Of a stretch of DNA of 46,873 nt, positions 25,367-34,536 are shown in pieces. Position 1 is the first letter of the stretch. The number at the start of each line of letters is the position of its first letter. The stretch is taken from positions 1 through 46,873 of the forward strand of contig JAAVDJ010000009.1 in NCBI GenBank assembly GCA_014801875.1, read 5' to 3'. The position numbers and the translations under genes are program-made. The DNA comes from Bacteroides sp. GTDB lineage: Bacteria; Bacteroidota; Bacteroidia; Bacteroidales; Muribaculaceae. The notes beneath the pieces are model-generated. The model was not told where the DNA came from and ran no database searches. It saw nothing but the letters and a program-made list of their open reading frames with translations.

Positions 25367-27673
25367 TCAATTCTTATTTTCGTTCTGTTCTCCTTGAGCT
25401 GTGCGCCGGCGTTGATTTCCGCCGTGGGAGCGATGTTTCCCTTTGTCACGCCCCTTCCCTTTGGGGTCATGGCGCGGGTTACGTCTCTTCTGTTCAGGGA
25501 GAGGACGGTTTGGATTGCCATCGTCTGAGACGAGGGCAAAGTCGAGCTGCTTGCGGTCGAGGTCAGCACGCGCGACCTGCACTTTCACCTCATCACCGAG
25601 GGTATATTTATTATGATGTTTGCGACCGATAAGGCAGAAGTTCTTCTCATCGTAGTCGTAATAATCGTCTGCCAAATCGCGCACAGGCACGAGCCCCTCA
25701 CATTTATTATCATTCAGCTCGACATAGAAACCCCATTCGGTGACCCCGGAAATCACACCGTCGTAGACCTCTCCGAGGCGCTCCTGCATATACTCCACCT
25801 GCTTGTAGCGTATGGAGGCACGCTCGGCATTGGAGGCGAGCTGCTCCATGTCGGAAGAGTGTTTGCATTGGTCTTCGAGTTTCATCTTGTCGACACTCCT
25901 TGTGCCGTCGGCATACTTCGCGAGAAGACGATGCACCATCATGTCCGGATAGCGGCGTATGGGGGATGTGAAGTGGGTGTAGTAGTCAAGGGCAAGTCCA
26001 TAGTGACCCACATTGTCGGTGGTGTAGACAGCCTTGGCCATGCTTCGTATGGCGAGCATGGCGAGCATATTCTCCTCCCCTTTCCCCTTTACGTTTTTGA
26101 GGAGTTTGTTGACGCTTTGGTTAACCACCTTCGCAGAACCTTCCGTCTTCACCTTATATCCGAAGCGGAGGGCTATCTGGGAGAAGTTGGAGATTTTCTC
26201 AGGGTCCGGATTGTCATGGACGCGGTAGACAAACGACTTCGCCTTTTTCCCTTTGGGCACTTTCCCGATGCTCTCGGCAACGGTCAGGTTGGCGAGGAGC
26301 ATGAATTCCTCGATGAGTTTGTTGGCGTCTTTCGATTCCTTGAAATAGACACTGACCGGTTTTCCGTCTTTATCGATTTCAAAGCGCACTTCCGCGCGGT
26401 CAAACTCCAATGCGCCCTCTTCATAGCGGCGTTCGCGGAGTTGCTTGGCAAGGCTGTTAAGCGTGAGCACCTCGCGTGCGAAATCACCCTCGCCGGTCTC
26501 TATTATCTGCTGCGCCTCCTCATACGTGAAGCGGCGGTCGGATTTTATGACGGTGCGTCCGATGCGGTAGTTTATCACGTTGGCCTTGTTGTCGAGCTCG
26601 AAGATTGCGGAGAATGTCAGCTTCTCCTCGTTTGGCCGCAGGGAGCATATTCCGTTTGAAAGATGTTCCGGAAGCATCGGAATCGTGCGGTCCACGAGAT
26701 AGACACTCGTGGCTCGCTGCTGAGCTTCACGATCGATGATGGTGTTGGGTGTGACGTAATGAGTGACGTCGGCGATATGCACTCCCACTTCCCAATTGCC
26801 GTTGGCAAGCTGGCGGATGGAGAGGGCGTCGTCAAAGTCTTTGGCGTCGCGCGGGTCGATGGTGAAGGTGGTGACGCCTCGGAAATCCTCACGCTTCGCC
26901 ACTTCTTCCGGAGTGATTCCGGCATCAATTATCTCGGCTGCCTTCTCCACATTTTCGGGATATTTGTAGGGAAGTCCAAACTCGGCGAGAATGGCATGCA
27001 TCTCGGCGGTGTTCTCCCCTTTTCGTCCGAGGATATCCACAACCTCTCCGCGTGGATTCATCTCCTCGTCGCGCCATTGTGTGATTCGCGCTATGGCCTT
27101 GTCGCCTGTCTTACCCCCTTTGAGTTTGGAGCGGGGAATGATTATGTCGGCTGCGAGGAATTTGGAATCGGGAATAAGCGAAGCATAGTTTTTCTCTACA
27201 TTGAGAGTCCCGATGAACACCTGGTCTTTCGGCTCGATAATTTCAATCACCTTGGCCTCCTGCTCGGCTCCCTGGCGATTTGCGGAAATCTCCACTCTGA
27301 CCTTGTCGCCGTTGAGCGCGTGCATGGAGTTACGCTCGGCGACCATAATCAATTCCTCGTCAATCATGACTCCATTCTTGCCGTTGCTTCGACGCACGAA
27401 TGTGCCGACATTATCGGCTGCATGCTCCGTGTTCGCTTTGTAGCGTCCAAGCTCAACCTCGATGATTATATCGGCTGCCACCATTTCATCGAGGAGATTT
27501 ATCACGTCGTTTCGGTTGGAGGGATGGGTCGCCCCGACGCCGAAGGCCACCTGCTTATAATTGAACGCCTGTCTTTTCTCTTTCTGGAGAAATTCCAGTA
27601 TCTTCTGCTGAAGTTCTTCCCTTTTCATTCGGGGCGATCTTCCCCCTTTGTTATCTTTTTCTTTCTTTGCCAT
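25367..27673 (-). CDS. rnr: Ribonuclease R
   Basis: About 768 residues from the Met that begins MAKKEKDNKGG; an in-frame ATG 45 bp upstream (27718) is possible. Order: basic N-terminus, winged-helix and cold-shock-type domains, an RNB catalytic domain with the metal-binding motif TIDPRDAKDFDDAL, an S1 domain near the end (YDGVISGVTEWGFYVEL), and a Lys/Arg/Asn-rich tail. It is a processive 3'-5' exoribonuclease that degrades structured RNA. It lies 260 bp downstream of uvrC in the same direction. Confidence 0.96.
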   Translation of the reverse strand: MAKKEKDNKGGRSPRMKREELQQKILEFLQKEKRQAFNYKQVAFGVGATHPSNRNDVINLLDEMVAADIIIEVELGRYKANTEHAADNVGTFVRRSNGKNGVMIDEELIMVAERNSMHALNGDKVRVEISANRQGAEQEAKVIEIIEPKDQVFIGTLNVEKNYASLIPDSKFLAADIIIPRSKLKGGKTGDKAIARITQWRDEEMNPRGEVVDILGRKGENTAEMHAILAEFGLPYKYPENVEKAAEIIDAGITPEEVAKREDFRGVTTFTIDPRDAKDFDDALSIRQLANGNWEVGVHIADVTHYVTPNTIIDREAQQRATSVYLVDRTIPMLPEHLSNGICSLRPNEEKLTFSAIFELDNKANVINYRIGRTVIKSDRRFTYEEAQQIIETGEGDFAREVLTLNSLAKQLRERRYEEGALEFDRAEVRFEIDKDGKPVSVYFKESKDANKLIEEFMLLANLTVAESIGKVPKGKKAKSFVYRVHDNPDPEKISNFSQIALRFGYKVKTEGSAKVVNQSVNKLLKNVKGKGEENMLAMLAIRSMAKAVYTTDNVGHYGLALDYYTHFTSPIRRYPDMMVHRLLAKYADGTRSVDKMKLEDQCKHSSDMEQLASNAERASIRYKQVEYMQERLGEVYDGVISGVTEWGFYVELNDNKCEGLVPVRDLADDYYDYDEKNFCLIGRKHHNKYTLGDEVKVQVARADLDRKQLDFALVSDDGNPNRPLPEQKRRNPRHDPKGKGRDKGKHRSHGGNQRRRTAQGEQNENKN

Positions 27674-27774
27674 ATCAAATGGGTTTTCTTTTCGTAATTC
27701 CTGATTTGATCCTATCATCCGTATGGTCGTCTCCGGCCTCTAAACTGTCGTGACCACCGAGGATTGGATAAAGC

Positions 27775-27811
27775 ATATGTCCGGAATTGGGATCGAATAC
27801 TCCGGACATAT
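27775..27811 (-). terminator. Hairpin downstream of uvrC
   Basis: Perfect 11-bp arms ATATGTCCGGA (27775-27785) and TCCGGACATAT (27801-27811), in the gap between uvrC and rnr. A modest U-stretch follows on the - strand (GCTTTAT). Confidence 0.6.
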
Positions 27812-27932
27812 ATTTATTATAACGTGAAAGAAGGGGTTTGTTCTTTTCCCTTTTCTGTTTTTTATCCTTTCCTGCCCTCTTGTGCCCTGACTTTCCCTAC
27901 CAACATGAATTTATCAGCACACTCCGGCTCCT

Positions 27933-29927
27933 TTATCCCTTGGTTTCTTCCGGATGAAAATGAGAGTAGACAATTCCTCCTTTGGATTTCCCTATGGCGG
28001 CTTCGAGGTCGTCGAGGGTTGCCTCCTTTATTCTTTTCACGCTTTTAAAAGTTTTCATAAGGGTTCCTGCCGTTGCTTCCCCGACCCCTTTTATTCCATC
28101 GAGCTCACTCACCACCTGCCCTTTCGAACGGCGAAGACGGTGGTGGGTTATCCCGAATCGGTGGGCTTCATCGCGCAGCGCCTGCACCACCTGAAGGCTC
28201 CGGCTCTTCTTGTCGATATATAGAGGATATTGGTCGCCGGGGAAATAAATTTCCTCAAGACGCTTCGCAATCCCGACGAGAGCCACCTCTCCCCTTATCC
28301 CCATTTCATCGAAAGCTTCCACGGCTGCACTCAGCTGCCCCTTACCGCCATCCACCACCACAAGCTGCGGCAATGGTTCCCCTTCGGCAATCATCCTTGA
28401 ATAGCGTCTGTGGAGCACCTCTTTCATGGAGGCGAAATCATCGGGTCCTTCAACTGTTTTTATTATGAAATGGCGATAGTCTCGCTTCGAGGGTTTGCCG
28501 TTGCGAAACACCACACAGCTCGCGACAGGATTTGTGCCTTGAATATTGGAGTTATCGAAACACTCTATATGACGTGGCTGCACGTTAAGACGGAAATCTG
28601 ATTTCATCTGCTCCATCAGTTTCTCGACCCCTTTCTCCGGGTCAAGTTTCTCCGCCATCTTCTCCTTGTCCGTCATATATTGCCTTACGTTTTTAAGACC
28701 GACATCAAGAATCTTTTTCTTGTCGCCGCGCTTCGGAACAATGAACTCTACCCCCTCAAATTCCACATCCGGCTCAAAAGGAACGATTACCTTCCGGAAC
28801 GTGCGCTCAAAGCGCCGTCCTATTTCCGCTATTGCCATGGAGAGAATCTCCTCGCGGGTCTCTGCCAGTTTCCTCCGGAACTCCATATTCAGACTCTGCA
28901 CCACTGCCCCGTTATGAAGATGCATGAAGTTGACGTAAGCGGAATCCCCGTTTTCATCGTAAGCGAACATATCCGCATCCTCCTCTTCCGTCAGGGCGAT
29001 GACGGATTTGGCATTGTATCGCTTCACAATCTCATATTTCTCCTTCACTCCCTGCGCCTCCTCAAATTTCCATTCCTCGCTGAGGCGCGTCATCTCATCC
29101 TTCAGATATTTCTCCAGAATCACTGTCTCGCCATTCAGAATCTGACGCACCTGCTGCACAAATTTTCCGTATTCATCGGGGGAGATAAGTCCGCGACAAC
29201 ATCCGCTGCACTTCTTTATATGATAATCCAGACACAGGCTGAACTTTCCCCGAGCGATATTTTTCTCATCCAGAAGATGCCGGCAGCTCCGCAAAGGGAA
29301 GACATCTCGAATGAGCTGAAGCACCACTTTCGCCGACTGCTGATTGCTGTAAGGTCCGTAATATTTCCCTTCAATTCCCTTCTCCCTTGTCATGAAGACA
29401 CGTGGATACAGCTCCTTCGTCACTACTATCCAGGGATAGGATTTATCGTCTTTGAGCAGCACATTGTAGTGGGGCTGATAAGCCTTTATCATGGCGTTCT
29501 CAAGATGAAGGGCATCCTCCTCGCTCCCTACGACAATGAATCGCATATCGACAATATTCCGCACCAGCAGGTTTGTCTTTATCGAATCATGGCGACGGTT
29601 GAAATAGGAAGACACTCTCCTTTTAAGACGCTTCGCCTTCCCGACGTATATCACCCTCCCATGTTTGTCGATATACATATAGACGCCGGGTGCCTCAGGA
29701 AGCCCCAGGATTTTTTCTCTCAGATGTACGCCCGGGCGATTGTTGCGCAAATCATCAGCCGTGCGGTCAGGAGTTATTTCAATATCAAATTTACCGGTTT
29801 CATCGATATTTCTCCCGACATCAGACAGAATGCGGTCAATCTCCGTCTTCACCTCCTCCGGCCCGGCAACAGGATGTGAAATCCATTCTCCGGATATTTT
29901 CCCCTCATCAGACATTCCTTTATCCAT
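27933..29927 (-). CDS. uvrC: Excinuclease ABC subunit C with N-terminal extension
   Basis: About 664 residues from MDKGMSDEG; an ATG four codons further in and one 51 bp upstream are alternatives. The GIY-YIG nuclease domain begins near residue 70 (LREKILGLPEAPGVYMY ... VIYVGKAK). A UVR motif follows (WKFEEAQGVKEKYE), then the RNase H-like second nuclease (HIECFDNSNIQG, VVVDGGKGQLSAA) and two C-terminal HhH motifs (IKGVGEATAGTLMKTF). With UvrA/B it makes the dual incisions of nucleotide excision repair. UvrC usually starts a few residues before the LREK segment, so ~65 acidic residues here are extra. apt lies upstream in the same direction. Confidence 0.95.
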   Translation of the reverse strand: MDKGMSDEGKISGEWISHPVAGPEEVKTEIDRILSDVGRNIDETGKFDIEITPDRTADDLRNNRPGVHLREKILGLPEAPGVYMYIDKHGRVIYVGKAKRLKRRVSSYFNRRHDSIKTNLLVRNIVDMRFIVVGSEEDALHLENAMIKAYQPHYNVLLKDDKSYPWIVVTKELYPRVFMTREKGIEGKYYGPYSNQQSAKVVLQLIRDVFPLRSCRHLLDEKNIARGKFSLCLDYHIKKCSGCCRGLISPDEYGKFVQQVRQILNGETVILEKYLKDEMTRLSEEWKFEEAQGVKEKYEIVKRYNAKSVIALTEEEDADMFAYDENGDSAYVNFMHLHNGAVVQSLNMEFRRKLAETREEILSMAIAEIGRRFERTFRKVIVPFEPDVEFEGVEFIVPKRGDKKKILDVGLKNVRQYMTDKEKMAEKLDPEKGVEKLMEQMKSDFRLNVQPRHIECFDNSNIQGTNPVASCVVFRNGKPSKRDYRHFIIKTVEGPDDFASMKEVLHRRYSRMIAEGEPLPQLVVVDGGKGQLSAAVEAFDEMGIRGEVALVGIAKRLEEIYFPGDQYPLYIDKKSRSLQVVQALRDEAHRFGITHHRLRRSKGQVVSELDGIKGVGEATAGTLMKTFKSVKRIKEATLDDLEAAIGKSKGGIVYSHFHPEETKG

Positions 29928-30010
29928 AAAATAAGATTTTAAATAAACAGACAGGGCGGCACGCCATTGACGCCCCACCCTGCCCTGTCATGTCAGCAGT
30001 CTCCCCAAGT

Positions 30011-30535
30011 TTAATACTTGAGAAGGGAAGTCACCTCGCAGTCTTTCGGAAGGACATCCCGCCCATTGAGCGCTGTCAATTCTACAATAAAATTTATATA
30101 GATCTTTTTCGGGTTCATGCTCTTCACAAGTTCATAAGCAGCCAGCATTGTTCCGCCCGTTGCGAGAAGGTCGTCGTGGAGCACCACCACGTCATCGCTG
30201 TTTATCGCATCGCTATGGAGCTCTATTGTGTCCACCCCATACTCTTTGGCATATGCTTTCTTTATCGTCACCGACGGGAGCTTCCCGGGTTTACGAGCCG
30301 GCACAAAACCACTCTTCAACTCATAAGCCAGAATGCTTCCCCCTATAAAACCACGCGATTCTATTCCGACCACCTTTGTGACCCCCTTGTCACGATAAAG
30401 GTCTGCCAGCTCCTTGCTGACCACCTGGAGCGCCTCTCCATCTTTGAGCATCGTTGTCAGATCGCGAAATACAATCCCCTTCGAGGGAAAGTCAGGCACA
30501 TCACGTATCAAGGTCTTCAATTCTTCGAGTTTCAT
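30011..30535 (-). CDS. apt: Adenine phosphoribosyltransferase
   Basis: 174 residues, the normal length. The type I PRTase fold shows the N-terminal IRDVPDFPSKGIVFRDLTTML segment and the PRPP-binding loop VVVLHDDLLATGGTMLAA (~117-134). It converts adenine and PRPP to AMP (purine salvage, cytoplasm). It lies between mnmG and uvrC on the same strand; a parS-like site lies 36 bp upstream of its start. Confidence 0.97.
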   Translation of the reverse strand: MKLEELKTLIRDVPDFPSKGIVFRDLTTMLKDGEALQVVSKELADLYRDKGVTKVVGIESRGFIGGSILAYELKSGFVPARKPGKLPSVTIKKAYAKEYGVDTIELHSDAINSDDVVVLHDDLLATGGTMLAAYELVKSMNPKKIYINFIVELTALNGRDVLPKDCEVTSLLKY

Positions 30536-30570
30536 GTCTCTTTAATTTTATGATTATATATTTTTAAAAT

Positions 30571-30586
30571 TGTTCCACGTGAAACA
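30571..30586. promoter_or_regulatory. parS-like ParB-binding site
   Basis: TGTTCCACGTGAAACA matches the bacterial parS consensus TGTTNCACGTGAAACA at every fixed position. Flanking bases extend the near-palindrome to about 24 bp (AAATTGTT...AACAATTT). It lies between apt and mnmG; mnmG (gidA) is a classical near-origin gene. Confidence 0.85.
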
Positions 30587-30670
30587 ATTTCTCTCTATTT
30601 CTTTTATTCTCACTTAGTTCTCCACATTTCTCTTTTTATGTTTCAAAAAAATTTCTGCGGGAAACATTCA

Positions 30671-32626
30671 TCATCTCTTGAGCAACACAAGGAGGATATT
30701 GATATCGGCCGGAGACACCCCCGGTATGCGCGAGGCCTGTCCTATGGTCGCGGGGCGGATACGGCTCAACTTCTGGCGTGCCTCGGTGGAGAGGGAAAGA
30801 AGAGTGTTATAGTCGAGATGATGCGGGAGCTTGACATATTCGAGTCTTCTTGCCTTCTCCGCCTGCTCCTTCTCTCTGTCGATATATCCTCCGTATTTTA
30901 TCAATATCTCAGCAGCCTCAATAATCTCTTCTCGTCTCGCCTCTTCTATCGAATCAAGTCGTTTCCTCAATTTGGGGATGATATCCGAAAGATTACGGAA
31001 ATTAAGCTGCGGACGTTTCAATAGTTCCGTCAGGCGCACGGATGCGGTCAATGGTGCTGTCCCGAGTGCTGTCAGCTTCTCATTGATTCCGTCTCCCATC
31101 TTCACAAGAAATGTGCCGCACCATTCAATCAATGAATCCCGGGCTTCTTTCTTCCGGAGCATAGCCTCATGACGGTGGGCATCTGCAAGTCCTATTCTGT
31201 AACCTATCGGCGTGAGTCGCATATCAGCATCATCCTGACGGAGCAGAATCCTGTATTCCGCCCGGGAGGTAAACATTCGGTAAGGTTCGTCTACTCCTTT
31301 CGTGACAAGGTCATCTATAAGAACACCTATGTAGGCTTCATCACGCCCGAGAACCAAAGGCAACTCCCCTTTCACACTCAAGGCTGCATTGATGCCGGCA
31401 ATTAGCCCTTGGGCTCCGGCCTCCTCATATCCGGTGGTGCCGTTGACCTGACCTGCCATATAGAGGTGTCCGATTAGTTTTGACGACAGGTCATGAGTGA
31501 GCTGCGTAGGATCAAAATAATCGTATTCTATCGCATAACCGGGACGGTAGAAGTGGACATCCCGCAAAGCGGGAACTTTCCTCAGGGCCTCGAGCTGAAC
31601 TTCCCAGGGGAGCGAACTTGAGAATCCGTTTATATAAAATTCAGATGTGGTTTCACCCTCCGGTTCAAGGAATAACTGATGACTATCTTTGTCGGAGAAG
31701 GTCACTATCTTCGTTTCTATCGAAGGACAATAGCGCGGGCCGATGCTCTGAATCTGTCCGTTATATAGAGGTGAGGAGGCGAGATTATCATGCAGGATTT
31801 CATGCACTTCCGGGTTTGTATGCACAATATAGCAGCTGCGTGGGGAAAGGGTTCGGCCGATTTCCGGCAAGAATGAAAACTTATGGAAATCACGTTCCAC
31901 AAGCGTCACCTTCTCCTCTTCTCCGGCGGAAACTGTCTCTATTGTCTCAACTTTGTCATCTCCATCCTGACGCTGGGCAAGTGAAAAATCTATGCTGTGG
32001 GCATCTATTCTTGCGGGAGTGCCCGTTTTCATCCGCAAGGTGCTTACTCCTAAGCTCTTGAGTTGATCGGAGAGTCCGATGGATGATGGTTCTGAAATTC
32101 GTCCTCCGGCAATTTGGGTGGCTCCGAAATGCATCAGGCCGTTCAGAAAAGTGCCCGCTGTCAAAATTATCCTTTTCCCCTTGAATTCAAATCCGAGAGC
32201 TGTGCGAATCCCCTTCACGGTTGGTGTGCCATCCTCATTTTCTATCAGAAATGAGACGACCATATCCTGAAAAAGTCGCAGATTAGGAATATTTTCAAGG
32301 GTTTTCCTCCACTCATCTATAAATCGGGTGCGGTCTGACTGAACACGCGGTGACCACACGGCAGGACCTTTGGAGCAGTTGAGCATCCTGAACTGGATTG
32401 CGGTCTTGTCTGCAATTATACCCATCTCCCCTCCGAGCGCGTCAATCTCACGCACAATCTGGCCTTTCGCTATACCCCCTACAGCGGGGTTGCACGACAT
32501 CTGGGCAAGGCGGTTGAGATCAGCTGTGACAAGCAATGTGGAAACTCCGAGACGTGCAGCCGCCGCAGCAGCCTCACATCCGGCATGACCACCCCCTATC
32601 ACTATTACATCATAATCAAATTTCAT
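30671..32626 (-). CDS. mnmG: tRNA uridine-5-carboxymethylaminomethyl modification enzyme MnmG
   Basis: 651 residues. The FAD-binding Rossmann motif VIVIGGGHAGCEAAAAAARLG lies at the N-terminus. The GidA signatures GGIAKGQIVREIDALGG and GPAVWSPRVQSDR follow, with PGYAIEYDYFDP mid-chain and the C-terminal helical tRNA/MnmE-binding domain. With MnmE it installs the cmnm5 group on wobble U34. ybeY lies 26 bp upstream in the same direction, so they are probably co-transcribed. Confidence 0.98.
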   Translation of the reverse strand: MKFDYDVIVIGGGHAGCEAAAAAARLGVSTLLVTADLNRLAQMSCNPAVGGIAKGQIVREIDALGGEMGIIADKTAIQFRMLNCSKGPAVWSPRVQSDRTRFIDEWRKTLENIPNLRLFQDMVVSFLIENEDGTPTVKGIRTALGFEFKGKRIILTAGTFLNGLMHFGATQIAGGRISEPSSIGLSDQLKSLGVSTLRMKTGTPARIDAHSIDFSLAQRQDGDDKVETIETVSAGEEEKVTLVERDFHKFSFLPEIGRTLSPRSCYIVHTNPEVHEILHDNLASSPLYNGQIQSIGPRYCPSIETKIVTFSDKDSHQLFLEPEGETTSEFYINGFSSSLPWEVQLEALRKVPALRDVHFYRPGYAIEYDYFDPTQLTHDLSSKLIGHLYMAGQVNGTTGYEEAGAQGLIAGINAALSVKGELPLVLGRDEAYIGVLIDDLVTKGVDEPYRMFTSRAEYRILLRQDDADMRLTPIGYRIGLADAHRHEAMLRKKEARDSLIEWCGTFLVKMGDGINEKLTALGTAPLTASVRLTELLKRPQLNFRNLSDIIPKLRKRLDSIEEARREEIIEAAEILIKYGGYIDREKEQAEKARRLEYVKLPHHLDYNTLLSLSTEARQKLSRIRPATIGQASRIPGVSPADINILLVLLKR

Positions 32627-32652
32627 TCTTTATCATATTGATTATAAGTTAT

Positions 32653-33087
32653 TTAATCTTTCTTTATCTCCGTGTCGGGCCAAAGTTGCAAAGCTGAGTT
32701 CTCGTGTGCCTCCATCACTTCGCGCTCCCCGGGACCTTTATCATCTATTCCGCACAAATGAAGCACACCGTGCGCTATGACCCTGAGGAGTTCTCTTTCG
32801 TAAGGCTCTCCAATTTCCTCGGCATTGCTTCGCACAGTGTCGAGTGAAAGAAATATATCCCCACCTATCTTGTCGCGCCGGGAATAATCAAAAGTGATTA
32901 TATCCGTATAATAGTCATGACGGAGATATTCACGGTTAGCCCGTAATATCTCCTCATCATCGCAAAATAAATAATTTATATTACCTATTCTTCGATCATG
33001 AGCCGCAGCGACCTCTCCTAACCAGCGCCCTACCCTTTCCAGGTCGAGACGCGGCATTTCCACATTCTTTGTGTCAAAAGATACCAT
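32653..33087 (-). CDS. ybeY: Endoribonuclease YbeY (rRNA maturation)
   Basis: 144 residues. The metal-binding signature is HGVLHLCGIDD (His106, His110, then Asp116 at the position where many homologues have the third His). The preceding GGDIFLSLDTV strand is also typical. YbeY acts in 16S rRNA 3' maturation and ribosome quality control. Start at 33087; the first gene before mnmG in this unit. Confidence 0.93.
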   Translation of the reverse strand: MVSFDTKNVEMPRLDLERVGRWLGEVAAAHDRRIGNINYLFCDDEEILRANREYLRHDYYTDIITFDYSRRDKIGGDIFLSLDTVRSNAEEIGEPYERELLRVIAHGVLHLCGIDDKGPGEREVMEAHENSALQLWPDTEIKKD

Positions 33088-33299
33088 GTATGATTATTTG
33101 ATGTAAACGGTAGAATTGATTTCTCCCGACTTGCAAAAATACAAAAAAAATCGACATCTACAACATAAACATCGGGCTCAAAGCGGAATTGGAGAAAAAA
33201 GCGTATTCTTGCAATTTTCCGCTTTTATTTTGCCGCGCATATCAAAAATAAATAAAACTCTAATTATTAACACATTACACAAACAACCAAATAAATTAA

Positions 33300-33331
33300 A
33301 GCCTTTCAGAATCCGACGTATCTGAAAGGCT
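33300..33331 (-). terminator. Terminator after dtd
   Basis: Perfect 11-bp arms AGCCTTTCAGA (33300-33310) and TCTGAAAGGCT (33321-33331). On the - strand a T/A-rich run follows. It lies 38 bp beyond the dtd stop. The stretch 33088-33299 otherwise holds only AT-rich DNA, with a possible ybeY -7 box near 33134-33141. Confidence 0.8.
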
Positions 33332-33368
33332 GATAAGATGGAAAGGAAAATTAAAACCTCAAATGTGA

Positions 33369-33821
33369 TTATTCCCGCAGTCGTGAATCTATTATTATGG
33401 TCACCGGGCCGTCGTTGATTAGAGACACCTTCATGTCGGCTCCAAACACACCTTTCTCTATATTTTTCCCGGTTATTGATTTCAGACAGGCACAGAAATA
33501 ATCATAGAGTTCTTTTGCCTCTTCCCCTTTAGCTGCCCTAATGTAGCTCGGGCGATTTCCTTTGTTGGTGGAAGCAGTGAGAGTGAATTGGCTTATGGCA
33601 AGAATCTCCCCTCCCGCATCCATCACGGATTTGTTCATGACTTCATTCTCGTCTGGGAAGATACGCATCTTGGCCGCTTTTGCAGCCAGCCATTCCGCCT
33701 CCACCTTTGTGTCCCCGTTTTCTACCCCTACAAGGATCATCAATCCTTTCCCAATCTCTCCCTTTATCTCACCATCCACCTTTACGTATGCTTCGGAAAC
33801 ACGTTGTATAACTAATCTCAT
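33369..33821 (-). CDS. dtd: D-aminoacyl-tRNA deacylase
   Basis: 150 residues, family length. It has the two diagnostic motifs SQFTL (~77-81) and NDGPVT (~136-141, the cis Gly-Pro pair that reads chirality). It removes D-amino acids mischarged on tRNA. Its start lies 6 bp from the stop of the low-GC segment upstream, so it marks the edge of that island. Confidence 0.97.
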   Translation of the reverse strand: MRLVIQRVSEAYVKVDGEIKGEIGKGLMILVGVENGDTKVEAEWLAAKAAKMRIFPDENEVMNKSVMDAGGEILAISQFTLTASTNKGNRPSYIRAAKGEEAKELYDYFCACLKSITGKNIEKGVFGADMKVSLINDGPVTIIIDSRLRE

Positions 33822-33826
33822 AATTC

Positions 33827-34048
33827 CTACTCAGTTTTAAATTTCTCTAACTCATCCAGCAGATCAAGCTTAATCATATCCCAAAATTTACCCAAATTAC
33901 AAATCGGGTCTGGCTCATCATCTGCTTTAGAAAAATCAGAAAGGCTTTTTAATAGTTGATTAGTATCATGTTCATAAGTAAAACGCCGTGCATGCAGATC
34001 TATGAGTTCAGCCAACTTGAGATTCTTATCTATCAGCATATAATGCAA
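33827..34048 (-). pseudogene. Fragment resembling the C-terminus of an AbiEii-type nucleotidyltransferase toxin
   Basis: The frame gives 73 residues from a TTG, and stays open a further ~45 nt upstream inside the preceding gene. The pattern LAELIDLHARRF ... LLKSLSDFSKADDEPDP ... FWDMIKLDLLDEL resembles the tail of AbiEii/DUF1814 toxins, where a 'LL-SL-YF-DAE--P-P' block precedes a 'W--VK' block. The nucleotidyltransferase core and its catalytic acidic residues are absent. It overlaps the antitoxin-like gene in another frame. I read it as the remnant of a toxin whose 5' part was deleted. Strongly AT-rich. Confidence 0.45.
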
Positions 34049-34536
34049 GTCCCAAGATTTAAGCTTGAATAAAAATTTTCCACATTCTCTCTCTCCTCAT
34101 AATTACCATATTGACTTACCCTGTTTATAATGAATTGTCGGTGTTTTATCCAATCTAATTTACCCAAATCTATATCCCAAAACACACAAGCTCGTATATA
34201 AGGGGGAATGATGGTCTCATTTGAAATATTTTTTTTATTATCTTTTTCTAAAAAATAACTTTGCATCTGTTTAGTAAATGATTCCTCATATCCCATAATT
34301 GCATCTATACAGGAAGCCTCTTCATCACTGAGAACCCTTTTACCATTTAGTGCTCTGTTCATAGAACTATACGATATGCCAACCTTATCAGCCAAAACTT
34401 TCTGACTAATACTATTCCGCTTTAAATCTTTTTTTATTATTAGACCCAAAGGGATACCTTTATATACGGAAAACCTACGTATCATCATTTTTTCATTATA
34501 GTCTACAAATTTAACACTTTGATTCGGTTCTTCCAA
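34033..34536 (-). CDS. XRE-family antitoxin-like protein with partial DUF6922-like domain
   Basis: 167 residues. An N-terminal HTH (~28-90; ISQKVLADKVGISYSSMNRALNGKR) is followed by IPPYIRACVFWDIDLGKLDWIKHRQFIINRVSQYG (~110-145), the start of a DUF6922-like domain found next to AbiEii-type toxins in Bacteroidota. The rest of that domain is missing: after about residue 155 the chain runs into unrelated LNLGTCIIC, where the toxin-tail frame begins. The gene is probably truncated by the deletion that fused it to the toxin remnant. Low GC compared with dtd and mnmG. Confidence 0.6.
   Translation of the reverse strand: MEEPNQSVKFVDYNEKMMIRRFSVYKGIPLGLIIKKDLKRNSISQKVLADKVGISYSSMNRALNGKRVLSDEEASCIDAIMGYEESFTKQMQSYFLEKDNKKNISNETIIPPYIRACVFWDIDLGKLDWIKHRQFIINRVSQYGNYEERENVENFYSSLNLGTCIIC

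Noticed and set aside
26663-27697. 344-codon open frame antisense to rnr
   Set aside because: Shadow of rnr, which shows RNB and S1 motifs in its own frame.
28680-29879. 399-codon open frame antisense to uvrC
   Set aside because: Shadow of uvrC; no recognisable domain and no start context.
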